Shown: piece by piece, positions 1 through 8,712 of the stretch
Position numbering within the stretch: position 1 is the stretch's first letter
Layout: every line of letters starts with the position of its first letter
Assembly: GCA_026129405.1 (NCBI GenBank)
Contig: JAHCID010000004.1
Coordinates: forward strand, 186,001 to 250,000
From: a bacterium
Lineage (GTDB): Bacteria > Desulfobacterota > Binatia > DP-6
Direction: 5' to 3'
Length of the DNA: 64,000 bases
The notes under the pieces: generated by a model
The model's database searches: none
What the model was told of the DNA's origin: nothing
Seen by the model: only the letters and a program-made list of their open reading frames with translations
Translations under genes and position numbers: made by a program

Positions 1-223
1 CACGCCGGACGGCCGTCCGATCGTGCGCCACGGTCTTCGCGAGCCCGAGGACGAGCTCGAGGTGCCGACCTGGCAGCGCCGCCAGCAGGCCGCGCCGCCC
101 CCGCCGCCTCCGCCGCCCGCGATCGAGCGCCCGGCGGCCACCCGGCGCCCGCTCGCGAACGGCGCGGACACGGACGACGTCGACTACGACGTCCCCAGCT
201 TCCTCCGCCGCGGCGCGGACTGA
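1..223 (+). CDS. ftsZ: Cell division protein FtsZ, 3' end only
   Basis: This open frame enters from the left edge (reading frame begins at base 2) and stops with TGA at 221-223. The visible 73 codons are the FtsZ tail: a proline-rich linker with a run of eight prolines, then DYDVPSFLRRGAD at the very end. That ending matches the conserved FtsZ C-terminal peptide (D-x-P-x-F-L-R-x-x-A-D), which docks FtsA, ZipA and other membrane anchors at the Z-ring. The GTPase core lies outside the window. The stop codon is immediately followed by the stop codon of the convergent Uma2 gene, with no base between them. Identification rests on the tail peptide and linker alone but is quite specific. Confidence 0.88.
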   Translation, partial: TPDGRPIVRHGLREPEDELEVPTWQRRQQAAPPPPPPPPAIERPAATRRPLANGADTDDVDYDVPSFLRRGAD

Positions 224-823
224 TCAGACGTCGTCGTCGGCCGGTCTGCCGGGCAGCAGGTCGGCGACGGCGATGGCCACGTCGGGGAGCGCGACGAGCG
301 ACAGGGTCTCGTCTTCTGCCGCGACACGGATGTCGCGGTAGAGCCCTGCGGCCGCGTCGGGCCGGCGGTAGACCTCGACGCGCCCGTGCCGCAGGTTGAC
401 GATCCAGTACTCGGGGACCTCGTTGCGCGCGTAGAGTGCGGCCTTGGTGAGGCGGTCGGTCGCGAGCGAGGTGTCGGCGACCTCGACGACGAGCAGCGCC
501 GCATTCGGGTGGCGCTTCCAGTAGTCGTCGGAGCTGCCCGTGACGACCGCGACGTCGGGCTCGGGCGCCGAGCGGAGGCTTGCCACGTAGGTGGATTGCC
601 CGCGCACGATCGCCCGTCCTCCGACGGCGAGGATCAGTCGTTGCATGAGGATGGAGACCGCATTCGCGTGCGGCGGGTTCGCCGGCGGCATGGGGACGAT
701 CACCCCCTCGAGCAGCTCCACGCGATCGTCCGGTCCGAGCACACCGTCCTCGACGAGACGGAAGTACTCCTCGACCGTGTATGGCCCGGGTCGGCTCGGC
801 AGGCTGGGGGCGGGCGTCGACAT
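224..823 (-). CDS. Uma2-family (DUF820) restriction-endonuclease-fold protein
   Basis: A protein of 199 residues. The start at 823 (ATG) gives the N-terminus MSTPAPSLPSRPGPYTVEEY, typical of Uma2/DUF820 proteins, which open with the Y-T-V-E-E-Y segment and then D-R-V-E-L-L-E-G-V-I. The nuclease-like core is visible: APEPDVAVV carries the acidic residue of a PD-(D/E)xK site and LLVVEVADTS the second one, followed by K-x-x-x-Y and V-P-E-Y-W-I-V. Uma2 proteins are abundant in cyanobacteria and high-GC bacteria. They have the endonuclease fold but mostly no proven role. This copy is single, convergent with ftsZ and divergent from the radical SAM gene, so context gives no function. An upstream in-frame extension exists but lacks family similarity. 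Confidence 0.85.
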   Translation of the reverse strand: MSTPAPSLPSRPGPYTVEEYFRLVEDGVLGPDDRVELLEGVIVPMPPANPPHANAVSILMQRLILAVGGRAIVRGQSTYVASLRSAPEPDVAVVTGSSDDYWKRHPNAALLVVEVADTSLATDRLTKAALYARNEVPEYWIVNLRHGRVEVYRRPDAAAGLYRDIRVAAEDETLSLVALPDVAIAVADLLPGRPADDDV

Positions 824-963
824 GCGGCGACCGTAGTCCCGCCACCCGGCGGCGACAATCCCTGGATGCGGACGTCCCGGCGCACCCGGTTCCGGCACGA
901 CGCCGGAGCGCAGCCGCGTGGTTGAGGCACCGCGGGGCCGGGGTTAAGGTCCCGCCCCTGGCG

Positions 964-2691
964 ATGCCGCGTCCCACCGTGCCCGACCGTGCCGTGCGTC
1001 TCGCCGCCGAGCGCCGGCGCTTCGCTCCAGGCCCGCGCGGACCGCTCTCGATCTGCCTCGCCTATCCGAACGTCTATCCGGTGGCGATGGCGAACCTGGG
1101 CTTCCAGGCGGTCCACCGCATCCTGAACGACGACCCGCGGGTCACGGTCGACCGCGCCTTCCTGCCCGACGGCCCGCGCGCGCAGTGGCCGCGGCCGCTG
1201 CGCTCGTTCGAGGACGCGCGCCCGGTCGCCGACTTCGACCTGATCGCGCTCTCGGTCTCGTTCGAGACCGACTACCTCCACGTCCTCGACCTGCTCGAGC
1301 TCGCCGGCCTCGCCAAGCGTCGCCGCGACCGCGGCGAGCAGGCGCCCCTGGTCCTCGCGGGCGGCCCGGCGACGTTCCTGAACCCCGAGCCGCTGGCCGA
1401 GTTCGTCGATCTGTTCCTCGTCGGCGAGGCGGAGGAGATGCTGCCGGAGTTCCTCGCGCTGGCCGCCGGCGGCCCGCGCACGCGCGCCGCGCTCCTCGCC
1501 CGCACCGAAACCGTCGACGGCGCCTATCGTCCGGACCGCTTCACGCCCCGCTGGGACGAGGCCGGCCGCCTGGTCGCCTTCGACTACGACGGGCCGGCGA
1601 AGCCGCGCGTCACGCGACGCTACCTCGCGCGCCTCGACCCGGTCACGACCGGCACCGAGATCCTCACCGACGAGGCGGTCTTCGGCGACATGGTCGTGGT
1701 CGAGGCGAGCCGCGGCTGCGAGTGGGGCTGCCGCTTCTGCGCCGCCGGCTACATGTACCGCCCCGTGCGCTATCGCAGCCCGGACGCGCTGCGGCCGCAG
1801 ATCGCGCGCGGGCTCGCCGAGCGCCGCACGATCGGGCTGGTCGGCGCCGAGATGGCGACGCAGCCGGGCATCGCCGCCATGTGCCAGGAGATCGCGGCCG
1901 CCGGCGGGCGCGCGTCGCCCTCGTCGCTGAAGGCCGACCTCATCACCCCGAAGCTGGCCGCCGCGCTCGGGGCGGGCGGCGCGCGCTCGGTGACCGTCGC
2001 GCCCGAGGCGGGCTCGGAGCGCCTGCGCCGGGTCATCAACAAGAACCTCACCGAGGCCGAGATCCTGCGCGCCGCCGAGTGGCTCGTCGGCGGCGGCGTC
2101 GAGGCGCTGAAGCTCTACGTCATGGTCGGGCTGCCGACGGAGACCGACGCCGACGTCGACGCCATCGCCGACCTCGCGCAGCGCCTGCGGGCGCGGCTGA
2201 TGGCCGGCGGCAAGCCGAAGGTCGGCCGCATCCTCGTCTCCATCAACCCGTTCGTGCCGAAACCGTGGACGCCGTTCCAGTGGGAGCCGATGGCCGCCCT
2301 CGGCGCGCTGAAGCGCACGCTCGCCCGCGTGCGTCGCCGCCTGTCCGCGATTCCCGCGCTCCAGGTCGAGACCGAGAGCCCGCGCGAGGGATACCTCCAG
2401 ACGCTGCTCTCGCGCGGCGACCGCCGCGTCGCCGACGTCCTCGAGCGGCTCCAGGCGGCGCCCGACGACTGGTGGGCGACGTTGCGCGGGCTGCGCGGCG
2501 GCCGCGATGGCACCGTCGACCCGGACCGCTTCGTGCACCGGCCCTACGACGCCGACGAGCTGCTGCCGTGGGACTTCATCGACCACGGCGTCGACAAGCG
2601 CTACCTCCTCGCCGAGCGGCGCAAGGCCCATGCGGAGGTCCAGTCGCCGCCGTGCGATACCCACACCTGCCACAGCTGCGGCGCCTGCTGA
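964..2691 (+). CDS. Radical SAM protein with N-terminal B12-binding-like domain (TIGR03960-like)
   Basis: A protein of 575 residues. The N-terminal third resembles a B12-binding-like fold (YPNVYPVAMANLGFQAVHRI, then VLAGGPATFLNPEPLAEFVD and LVGEAEEMLPE). The [4Fe-4S] cluster motif is CEWGCRFC, with C252, C256 and C259, followed by the SAM-fold glycine and acidic motifs (VAPEAGSERLRRVINK). The C-terminus ends in a second Cys cluster, C564, C569, C572 and C575, which resembles the conserved tail of the TIGR03960 family. Those proteins are often found with a DUF2344 partner linked to tRNA or porphyrin chemistry, but no such partner lies nearby. The exact reaction is unknown. The ATG at 964 was chosen because similarity begins there; the open frame extends to 781. 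Confidence 0.85.
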   Translation: MPRPTVPDRAVRLAAERRRFAPGPRGPLSICLAYPNVYPVAMANLGFQAVHRILNDDPRVTVDRAFLPDGPRAQWPRPLRSFEDARPVADFDLIALSVSFETDYLHVLDLLELAGLAKRRRDRGEQAPLVLAGGPATFLNPEPLAEFVDLFLVGEAEEMLPEFLALAAGGPRTRAALLARTETVDGAYRPDRFTPRWDEAGRLVAFDYDGPAKPRVTRRYLARLDPVTTGTEILTDEAVFGDMVVVEASRGCEWGCRFCAAGYMYRPVRYRSPDALRPQIARGLAERRTIGLVGAEMATQPGIAAMCQEIAAAGGRASPSSLKADLITPKLAAALGAGGARSVTVAPEAGSERLRRVINKNLTEAEILRAAEWLVGGGVEALKLYVMVGLPTETDADVDAIADLAQRLRARLMAGGKPKVGRILVSINPFVPKPWTPFQWEPMAALGALKRTLARVRRRLSAIPALQVETESPREGYLQTLLSRGDRRVADVLERLQAAPDDWWATLRGLRGGRDGTVDPDRFVHRPYDADELLPWDFIDHGVDKRYLLAERRKAHAEVQSPPCDTHTCHSCGAC

Positions 2692-2750
2692 GCCGCGCGA
2701 CCATCCAGTTCGGGTTGCCGCCTCGAGAGGGCGGGTGGTAGCGTCCCCGG

Positions 2751-3734
2751 GTGGCCGCCTCGGAGGCACCACGCGGGCGTACCACTCCGGAGCTGGACGG
2801 CGTCGATCGCAACGCGCTCGTGGCGTCCGACGGCGTGTCGTTCCGCGATTTCCGCCGTCGCCTGACGCCGCGTTGGGGCGTGCTGTGGGGCGAGATCGCA
2901 CTCGGCTTCGTCGGGCTGGCGGCCGCCGCGGCGCTGCCTTGCCTCACCCGCGACGCCGGGCTCGCAGGCGCCGCGGCGGGCACGCTCGCGGGCGGGCTCG
3001 GGATCGGCGTCGCGCTCGCCTATCTCGGCAACTTCTTCCACGAGGCGGCGCACTGGAACCTGGCGCCGTCGCGGGCGTGGAACGATCGCCTCGCGAACCT
3101 CCTCATCGGCCCGCTGATCCTCCAGGAGATCGAGCACTACCGCCGCGTCCATTTCACGCACCACCGCCACCTGGGGATGCCGGAGGATCAGGAGTACACC
3201 TACGTCCGTCCGCTCGACTGGTGGTTCGTGGCCTCCGGGCTCACCGGCCTCGCGGTGCTCGAGACGCTGTCGCGGCCGGCACCGCAGAGCGGCGGCCGGC
3301 GGCTGTCGGGGCGCGCGCTCGTGATGGCCCTGGTCGCGCACGGCAGCGTGCTCGGCGTCGCCGCGCTGGCGGGGCAATGGACGCTGGTGCTGGCGTGGCT
3401 CGGCGGCGCGGGGGCCGTGCTGCCCTTCGTCGCCGCGCTGCGCACGCTGCTCGAGCATCGCGACCTCGCGGCGCGGCCCGAGGTCGACTACCGCCGCGTG
3501 CCGCACGGCCCGGTGAACCGGCTCTTCGGCGACGGGGTGCTCGCGCGCACCCTCGGCAGCGCCGGCTTCAACCGGCACCTGCTGCACCACTGGGAGCCGC
3601 AGGTGCCGTGTACGCGGCTCGCCGACCTCGAGCGCTTCCTGCTGTCGACGCCGGCCGCGGACGACGTACGGCGCCATCGCACCACGTACGCCGCCACCTT
3701 CCGGGCGCTGCTCGTCCGTGTCCGCGACGTCTGA
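2751..3734 (+). CDS. Membrane fatty acid desaturase-type diiron protein
   Basis: A 327-residue membrane protein starting at GTG 2751. It carries the histidine boxes of the integral-membrane desaturase/hydroxylase superfamily: HEAAH at 97-101, HYRRVHFTHH at 129-138 and HLLHH at 276-280. These would hold the two catalytic irons at the cytoplasmic face. Hydrophobic stretches near residues 45-95 and in the middle (LVMALVAHGSVLGVAALAG) fit the expected membrane hairpins. The substrate could be an acyl chain, a sphingoid base or a carotenoid; the sequence does not settle this. The 3' end overlaps the next gene by 17 bp, so the methyltransferase is probably co-translated. The start is uncertain because no ATG or clear ribosome site is present. 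Confidence 0.82.
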   Translation: MAASEAPRGRTTPELDGVDRNALVASDGVSFRDFRRRLTPRWGVLWGEIALGFVGLAAAAALPCLTRDAGLAGAAAGTLAGGLGIGVALAYLGNFFHEAAHWNLAPSRAWNDRLANLLIGPLILQEIEHYRRVHFTHHRHLGMPEDQEYTYVRPLDWWFVASGLTGLAVLETLSRPAPQSGGRRLSGRALVMALVAHGSVLGVAALAGQWTLVLAWLGGAGAVLPFVAALRTLLEHRDLAARPEVDYRRVPHGPVNRLFGDGVLARTLGSAGFNRHLLHHWEPQVPCTRLADLERFLLSTPAADDVRRHRTTYAATFRALLVRVRDV

Positions 3735-4662
3735 CGCGCCTCGCTGCCTCGCCTGCGGCGCCGCCGGGGCGACGCCGTGGGCCGTGGCGCACGACGTCGA
3801 GTACGCGACCACGTCCGACGCGTTCCGCTATCTGCGCTGCCCCGCCTGCGCCGCGCTCTTCATCGACCCCGTGCCGCGCACGCGCCTCGCCGAGATATAC
3901 CCGCCCACGTACTACACCGCCGCCGGCCCGGCGACGTCGCCCGTCGCGCGGGTGAAGGAGCACCTGGACGCCCGTCGCGTCCGGCGCCTGCTCGCCGGCA
4001 TCCCCGGGGAGACACTCGCGGTGCTCGACGTCGGCGGCGGGCACGGCGGGCAGCTCGACCTCGTCCGCCGCGTCGATCCGCGCGTGCACCGCACGCAGCT
4101 CGTCGATCTCGCCCCCGGCGACGCGGACGCGCTCTACGCGCGCGGGCACGGCGTCTTCGCCGGTCGCATCGAGGACTTCACGACGCCCGAGCGCTTCGAC
4201 CTGATCCTCCTCCTGAACCTCGTCGAGCACGTCGAGGACCCGGTGGGCGTGCTGGCGCACGTGCGCACGCTGCTCGCGCCCGGCGGCGTCGTCCTCGTCT
4301 CGACCCCCAACACCGACAGCCTCGACGCGCGCCTCTTCCGGCACCGCTCCTGGGCCGGCTACCACTGCCCGCGGCACTGGGTGCTGTTCACCGAGGCGTC
4401 GTTCCGGCGCGCGGCGCACGCCGCGGGCCTCGCGGTGGAGAGCTGCACGTACACGCAGGGCGCGCCGTTCTGGGCCGCGAGCGCGGTCGCGTGGCTCGCG
4501 GCCCGCGGCGTCGGCCGCATCACGACGACGACGCCCGCGGTCGCGCACCCGCTCTTCATGCCGCTGGCCGCGCTCTTCGCCGCCGTCGACTTCGCGCGCC
4601 GGCCGTTCGCGCGGACGTCGCAGATGGAGCTGCGGCTGGCGCGCGATCCGGCCTTCGACTAG
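3718..4662 (+). CDS. Class I SAM-dependent methyltransferase with N-terminal zinc-ribbon
   Basis: A 314-residue protein. The N-terminus has a four-cysteine ribbon (CLACG near residue 10, then CPACA near residue 43). It is followed by a Methyltransf_23-type Rossmann domain with the SAM-binding loop VLDVGGGHGG, an acidic motif LVDLAPGD, and the post-motif LLLNLVEHVEDP. Proteins with this architecture (ribbon plus class I methyltransferase) often act on sugars or lipids in surface polysaccharide or secondary metabolism. The methyl acceptor here is unknown. The gene starts inside the end of the desaturase gene (GTG at 3718) and acpS follows 12 bp later, so the three probably form one transcript. 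The start codon is a best guess from the overlap and from the ribbon following it closely. Confidence 0.82.
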   Translation: MSATSDAPRCLACGAAGATPWAVAHDVEYATTSDAFRYLRCPACAALFIDPVPRTRLAEIYPPTYYTAAGPATSPVARVKEHLDARRVRRLLAGIPGETLAVLDVGGGHGGQLDLVRRVDPRVHRTQLVDLAPGDADALYARGHGVFAGRIEDFTTPERFDLILLLNLVEHVEDPVGVLAHVRTLLAPGGVVLVSTPNTDSLDARLFRHRSWAGYHCPRHWVLFTEASFRRAAHAAGLAVESCTYTQGAPFWAASAVAWLAARGVGRITTTTPAVAHPLFMPLAALFAAVDFARRPFARTSQMELRLARDPAFD

Positions 4663-4674
4663 ACGGCGCCCAGG

Positions 4675-5139
4675 ATGATCGCCGGCCTGGGCATCGACGT
4701 CTGCGACGTGGCGCGCATCCGCCGCGCGCTCGAGGCGCCGAGCGGCGCGCGCTTCCGCGCCCGCGTCTTCACGCCCGGCGAGCAGGCCTACTGCGAGGCC
4801 CGCAAGCGCGCCCGCTTCGAGAGCTACGCCGCCCGCTTCGCCGCCAAGGAAGCGGCGATGAAGGCGCTCGGCACCGGCTGGGGGGAGGGCGTCGTGTGGC
4901 ACGACGTCGAGGTCGTGCGCGAGGGCGACGGGCCGCCGGCGCTGCGGCTGCACGGGGCCGCCGCGGCGCTGGCGCGCAGCCGGCGGCTCGGGCGCTGGCA
5001 CGTGTCGCTGAGCCACACGGCCGAGGTGGCCGTCGCGTCGGTCATCGTGGAGACGGCTACGCGTCGGGCCGGGGGGCGGCGCGCGACGGCAGGAGCAGCA
5101 GCACCGCCACGGCCCACACGCCGCCGACGAGGCCGATGA
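4675..5139 (+). CDS. acpS: Holo-[acyl-carrier-protein] synthase
   Basis: AcpS transfers 4'-phosphopantetheine from coenzyme A to the serine of acyl carrier protein. All family signatures are visible: GLGIDVCDVARI with the Mg-binding D8, FAAKEAAMKALGTG with E59, and the closing VSLSHT motif. The enzyme core ends near residue 126. About 28 further residues, rich in Arg, Ala and Pro, run on to the stop; AcpS proteins are usually about 120-130 residues long, so this tail is extra. It overlaps the small membrane-protein gene on the other strand by 83 bp, which may explain its low-complexity composition. ATG at 4675 is the only sensible start. Confidence 0.93.
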   Translation: MIAGLGIDVCDVARIRRALEAPSGARFRARVFTPGEQAYCEARKRARFESYAARFAAKEAAMKALGTGWGEGVVWHDVEVVREGDGPPALRLHGAAAALARSRRLGRWHVSLSHTAEVAVASVIVETATRRAGGRRATAGAAAPPRPTRRRRGR

Positions 5140-5305
5140 GGAACCAGGACCGGGGCGGGCGGCCGTTGTTGACGGCGATGACCCGGCAGATGAAGGCGTC
5201 GCAGAGGTGGAGGATCACCATGGTCCCGAGCAGCGTCGGCAGGGGCAGAGGCCGGGCGACGAAGGCGAGTCCGCTCCACCAGCCGAGCAGCGTCTCGAGG
5301 CTCAT
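5057..5305 (-). CDS. Small two-helix membrane protein, unknown function
   Basis: An 82-residue protein starting at ATG 5305. It has two hydrophobic segments, LLGTMVILHLCDAFICRVIA near residues 24-43 and WFLIGLVGGVWAVAVLLLL near residues 54-72, separated by a short polar turn, so it is probably an inner-membrane hairpin. I do not recognise a family. It lies divergently from the coiled-coil gene at 5351 and its 3' end runs 83 bp into the end of acpS on the opposite strand. The clean membrane-segment pattern and the start next to a short divergent intergenic region favour a real gene, but small size and overlap leave doubt. Confidence 0.55.
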   Translation of the reverse strand: MSLETLLGWWSGLAFVARPLPLPTLLGTMVILHLCDAFICRVIAVNNGRPPRSWFLIGLVGGVWAVAVLLLLPSRAAPRPDA

Positions 5306-5333
5306 GTTGCTTTCCGTCCGAACCGGGCGCCCG

Positions 5334-5339
5334 TATACT
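5334..5339 (+). promoter_or_regulatory. Possible -10 element TATACT
   Basis: TATACT is an AT-rich hexamer in otherwise very GC-rich DNA. It sits 11 bases before the ATG at 5351, so any transcript would be almost leaderless. A -35 match is weak (TTTCCG at 5311-5316 gives a 17-bp spacer). Prediction by eye only. Confidence 0.3.
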
Positions 5340-5350
5340 CGGTGCCGATC

Positions 5351-5659
5351 ATGCTGAGCTCCAAGAAGCTCTCCGGCCTCGCCGAAGACCTGCTGTCGAA
5401 CCCGCTCTTCGCGCAGGCCTTCGCGAGCGCGCTGCAGAAGGGCCTCGAGACCAAGGGCGCGTTCGACCGCAACGTCGCCAACGTGCTCTGGCTGCTGAAC
5501 CTTCCGTCGCGCGCCGACCTGGGGAAGCTCATGACCAAGCTCGACGTGCTCCAGGGCCGCCTCGCCAACCTCGAGGTGAAGGTCGACAAGCTCGTCACCG
5601 CCGAGAAGCGACGGCGGCGTGCGTCGCGCAGGTCCGGCTCGGGCGACGCGTCGGCCTGA
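5351..5659 (+). CDS. Small helical coiled-coil protein, hypothetical
   Basis: A 102-residue protein starting at ATG 5351. It begins MLSSKKLSGLAEDLLSNPLF and continues through amphipathic helices to a heptad-like segment, LMTKLDVLQGRLANLEVKVD, and then a strongly basic tail (KRRRRASRRSGSG). The pattern recalls small phasin-like or granule-associated helical proteins in general style, but there is not enough to name a family. No signal peptide or membrane segment is present, so it is likely cytoplasmic. It is convergent with the ArsA-like gene that ends at 5667, 8 bp away. Upstream conserved-looking sequence is absent, which supports the chosen start. Confidence 0.68.
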   Translation: MLSSKKLSGLAEDLLSNPLFAQAFASALQKGLETKGAFDRNVANVLWLLNLPSRADLGKLMTKLDVLQGRLANLEVKVDKLVTAEKRRRRASRRSGSGDASA

Positions 5660-5666
5660 GCGCGTC

Positions 5667-6797
5667 TCATCGGCCCGCGCCCTGGGCGCTGGGCGCGGCG
5701 GGCGGATCGCCCGGCAGGAGCTCACGCGAGACCGCGACCAGCTCGTCGAGCGAGCCCGGCGCCTGCGCCAGCAGCGGCACGCGCGCCACGAGCGGCGCAT
5801 CGGCCGTGCGCAGGAGCGGCGCCACGGTCGCGGTCTCGCGATCGGCGAGCGTGCGCAGCTCCTCGGCGACGCGCCGCAGGCGGCGCGCCAGCTCGGGGGA
5901 GACGCTCGCCGGCGGCTCGCTCGCCACCGCGTCCAGCCCCGGCGGCAGCGCGCGGTTCAGCACCACGCCGTGGACGCGCAGCCCGACGCCGCCGAGCGCC
6001 TGCGCGAGCGCGGCGGTCTCGTCGACGAGCCGCGGCTCCGGTGCGGTGACGAGCACGAGCGAGGTGTCGGCGCTGCGCAGGAGCGCGTCGGTGGCGGCGA
6101 CGCGGGCGCGCAGCGCGTCGGTGAGGCCCTCGATGGCACGGATGAACTCGCCGATCTCGGACACGAGGCCGAGCCCGGTGAAGCGCTCGAGGCCGCGTAG
6201 CACGCCGGTCAGGAGGAGCTGCGCCAGCTTGGAGCCGGCCGACGGCAGGATGCTGGTCGGGTCCTTCAGGATGCCGAAGGCGCGCGAGTCGAGCAGGGCG
6301 ACGAGACGCCGAGGAGCGTCGAGGAAGTCGACGGCGTGGCGCGAGGGCGGCGTGTCGACGACGAGCAGGTCGTAGTCGCGCTCGGTCGCGAGCCGGTACA
6401 CGGCCTCGGCGGCCATGTACTCGGTCGTGCCGGCGAGCGTGCCCGAGAGGTTCTGGTAGAGGCGGTTCCGGAGGATGCGCTCGGCCTGCTCGCGGCTCGT
6501 CGTGAGGCCGCGCACCAGCTCGTCGAAGGTGCCCTTCACGTCGAGCAGCATGGCGTCGAGCGACCCGGCGGCGTCTGGCAGCGGGACGCGATGGGGCGCG
6601 CCGATCGCCTCGCCGAGCCCGAGCGCGTCCTTGAGCCGCTGCGCCGGGTCGACGGTGAGCACGACCGTACGCCGGCCGCGGCGGGCCGCGGCGACGGCGA
6701 GCGCGGCTGCGGTGGTCGTCTTGCCGACGCCGCCGCTGCCGACGCAGAGGAGGATGCGGCGCTCGGCCAGCAGCGTCTCGAGCGACGGCGTCGTCAT
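5667..6797 (-). CDS. ArsA/Get3-family ATPase, second of a pair
   Basis: A 376-residue protein starting at ATG 6797. It has a deviant Walker A of the SIMIBI class, GSGGVGKTT at residues 20-28, then LTVDPAQRLKDALGL (an ArsA-type segment) and the switch motif LLVVDTPPSRHAVDFLDAP. ArsA-like paralogues of this sort are found as adjacent pairs in high-GC bacteria and are thought to handle membrane or envelope clients; they are not necessarily arsenite pumps. No arsB or ars regulator is nearby. Its ATG overlaps the stop of the upstream ArsA-like gene as ATGA, so translation is coupled and the two probably form a heterodimer. The C-terminal tail is Pro/Ala-rich. Confidence 0.87.
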   Translation of the reverse strand: MTTPSLETLLAERRILLCVGSGGVGKTTTAAALAVAAARRGRRTVVLTVDPAQRLKDALGLGEAIGAPHRVPLPDAAGSLDAMLLDVKGTFDELVRGLTTSREQAERILRNRLYQNLSGTLAGTTEYMAAEAVYRLATERDYDLLVVDTPPSRHAVDFLDAPRRLVALLDSRAFGILKDPTSILPSAGSKLAQLLLTGVLRGLERFTGLGLVSEIGEFIRAIEGLTDALRARVAATDALLRSADTSLVLVTAPEPRLVDETAALAQALGGVGLRVHGVVLNRALPPGLDAVASEPPASVSPELARRLRRVAEELRTLADRETATVAPLLRTADAPLVARVPLLAQAPGSLDELVAVSRELLPGDPPAAPSAQGAGR

Positions 6798-7721
6798 GCC
6801 GCCAACCCGGCCGCGCCGGCGAGCGCGGCGGCGAGGGTGTCGATGCCGCCCGGCGCCTCGGGCCCGGCGGCGAGCAGCGGCAGGCGGACCGGGGCGCCGA
6901 GGGCGCGGCGCAGCGCGCATCTGCTGCGACGCGGCCCGCCGGCGCGCGAGCTGGAAGCGGGCCGCGTCGAGTCCAGGGATGCCGACGCCGCCGGCGTCGA
7001 GGCGTGCGAGCGCCGCCGCGTCGCCGGGCGCGAAGCGGCGCGGCGGCAGCGCGTTCACGATCGGCGGCGCGACCGGCAGCCCGAGCCCCGCGACGGCGCG
7101 GTGCAGCTCGATCGTCTCGCGCACGGCCAGCTCCTCGGGCGTCGTCACCACGCCGACCAGCGTCGTGTCCGGATCGGCGAGGCGGCGCTCCATGTCGTCG
7201 AGCAGCGAGCCGATCGGGCCGAGCCGCGCGAACGCACCGAGCGCGCGCGGCGCCGACAGCAGCGGCAGCGAATGGCCCGACGCGGGCGCGTCGACGACGA
7301 CCACGTCGTATTGCCGGCGGCCCAGCCGCCGCGCGTCGAGGAAGCCGACCAGCCGATGCAGCACGACCAGCTCGGGCAGACCCGGCGCCGCCGCCGCCAG
7401 CACCTGGAACGACGTGCTCTCGAGAAGCCGCTTCGCGAGCAGCCGCAGGCGCAGCACGCCGAGGATGAAGTCGCCGAGCGCCTCCTCGGGCTCGACGACG
7501 ACGGCCTGCACGCCGCGCCCGGCCGCCACCGGCTCCGGCCCGAGCGCCGGTGCCCCGAGCAACGCTCCCAGCCGGCCGCGGCCGATCTCGACGGCGAGCA
7601 CGCGGCGCCCCGCACCGGCCAGCGCACGTGCCAGGGCAGCGGTGACCGCGCTCTTGCCGACGCCTCCCTTCCCGGTCACGACGACGAGCCGCTGTGCGGT
7701 GAGCGGAAGGTAAGCGGCCAC
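6794..7721 (-). CDS. ArsA/Get3-family ATPase, first of a pair, with an apparent frameshift
   Basis: It starts at GTG 7721 with MAAYLPLTAQ and a Walker A GKGGVGKS at residues 17-24, followed by VVVVDAPASGHSLPLLSAP, the switch-like motif. Near 6920 the reading frame breaks. The frame used so far runs into an Arg/Pro-rich stretch and would fuse to the next gene, whereas shifting by one base restores a natural ArsA-like C-terminus (ALRRALGAPVRLPLLAAG, then GGIDTLAAALAG) that stops at 6794-6796. That stop overlaps the ATG of the downstream partner. I therefore take the gene to run to 6794 with one extra base around 6915-6925. This could be a sequencing error or a real lesion. Confidence 0.75.
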
Positions 7722-7813
7722 TGGGGCGGGGTCTTAGCCGTGCGGGCCGGGCCGGTTCAACCGCTCGTTCGGCCTTGCAGCGGGACGAGCGGGCGGATAC
7801 CCCTCACCCCCCG

Positions 7814-8695
<882 letters not shown>

Positions 8696-8712
8696 GCCGC
8701 CAGGGAGCGACG

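Noticed and set aside
224-823. Uma2 protein as part of a restriction or phage-defence island
   Set aside because: It stands alone beside ftsZ, with no methylase, other nuclease or mobility gene.
700-2901. A 733-codon open frame antisense to the radical SAM gene
   Set aside because: No recognisable domain; the opposite strand encodes a clear radical SAM protein with its cluster cysteines.
5667-7721. A single 684-residue protein with two ArsA domains
   Set aside because: The junction is an Arg/Pro-rich out-of-frame stretch, whereas a one-base shift restores two normal genes overlapping by ATGA.
5667-7721. Arsenite-resistance operon
   Set aside because: The ArsA-like ATPases lack arsB, arsC or an ArsR-type regulator nearby.
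7741-7790. tRNA-like GGTTCAA segment
   Set aside because: No cloverleaf can be drawn around it; no tRNA gene was found in the window.
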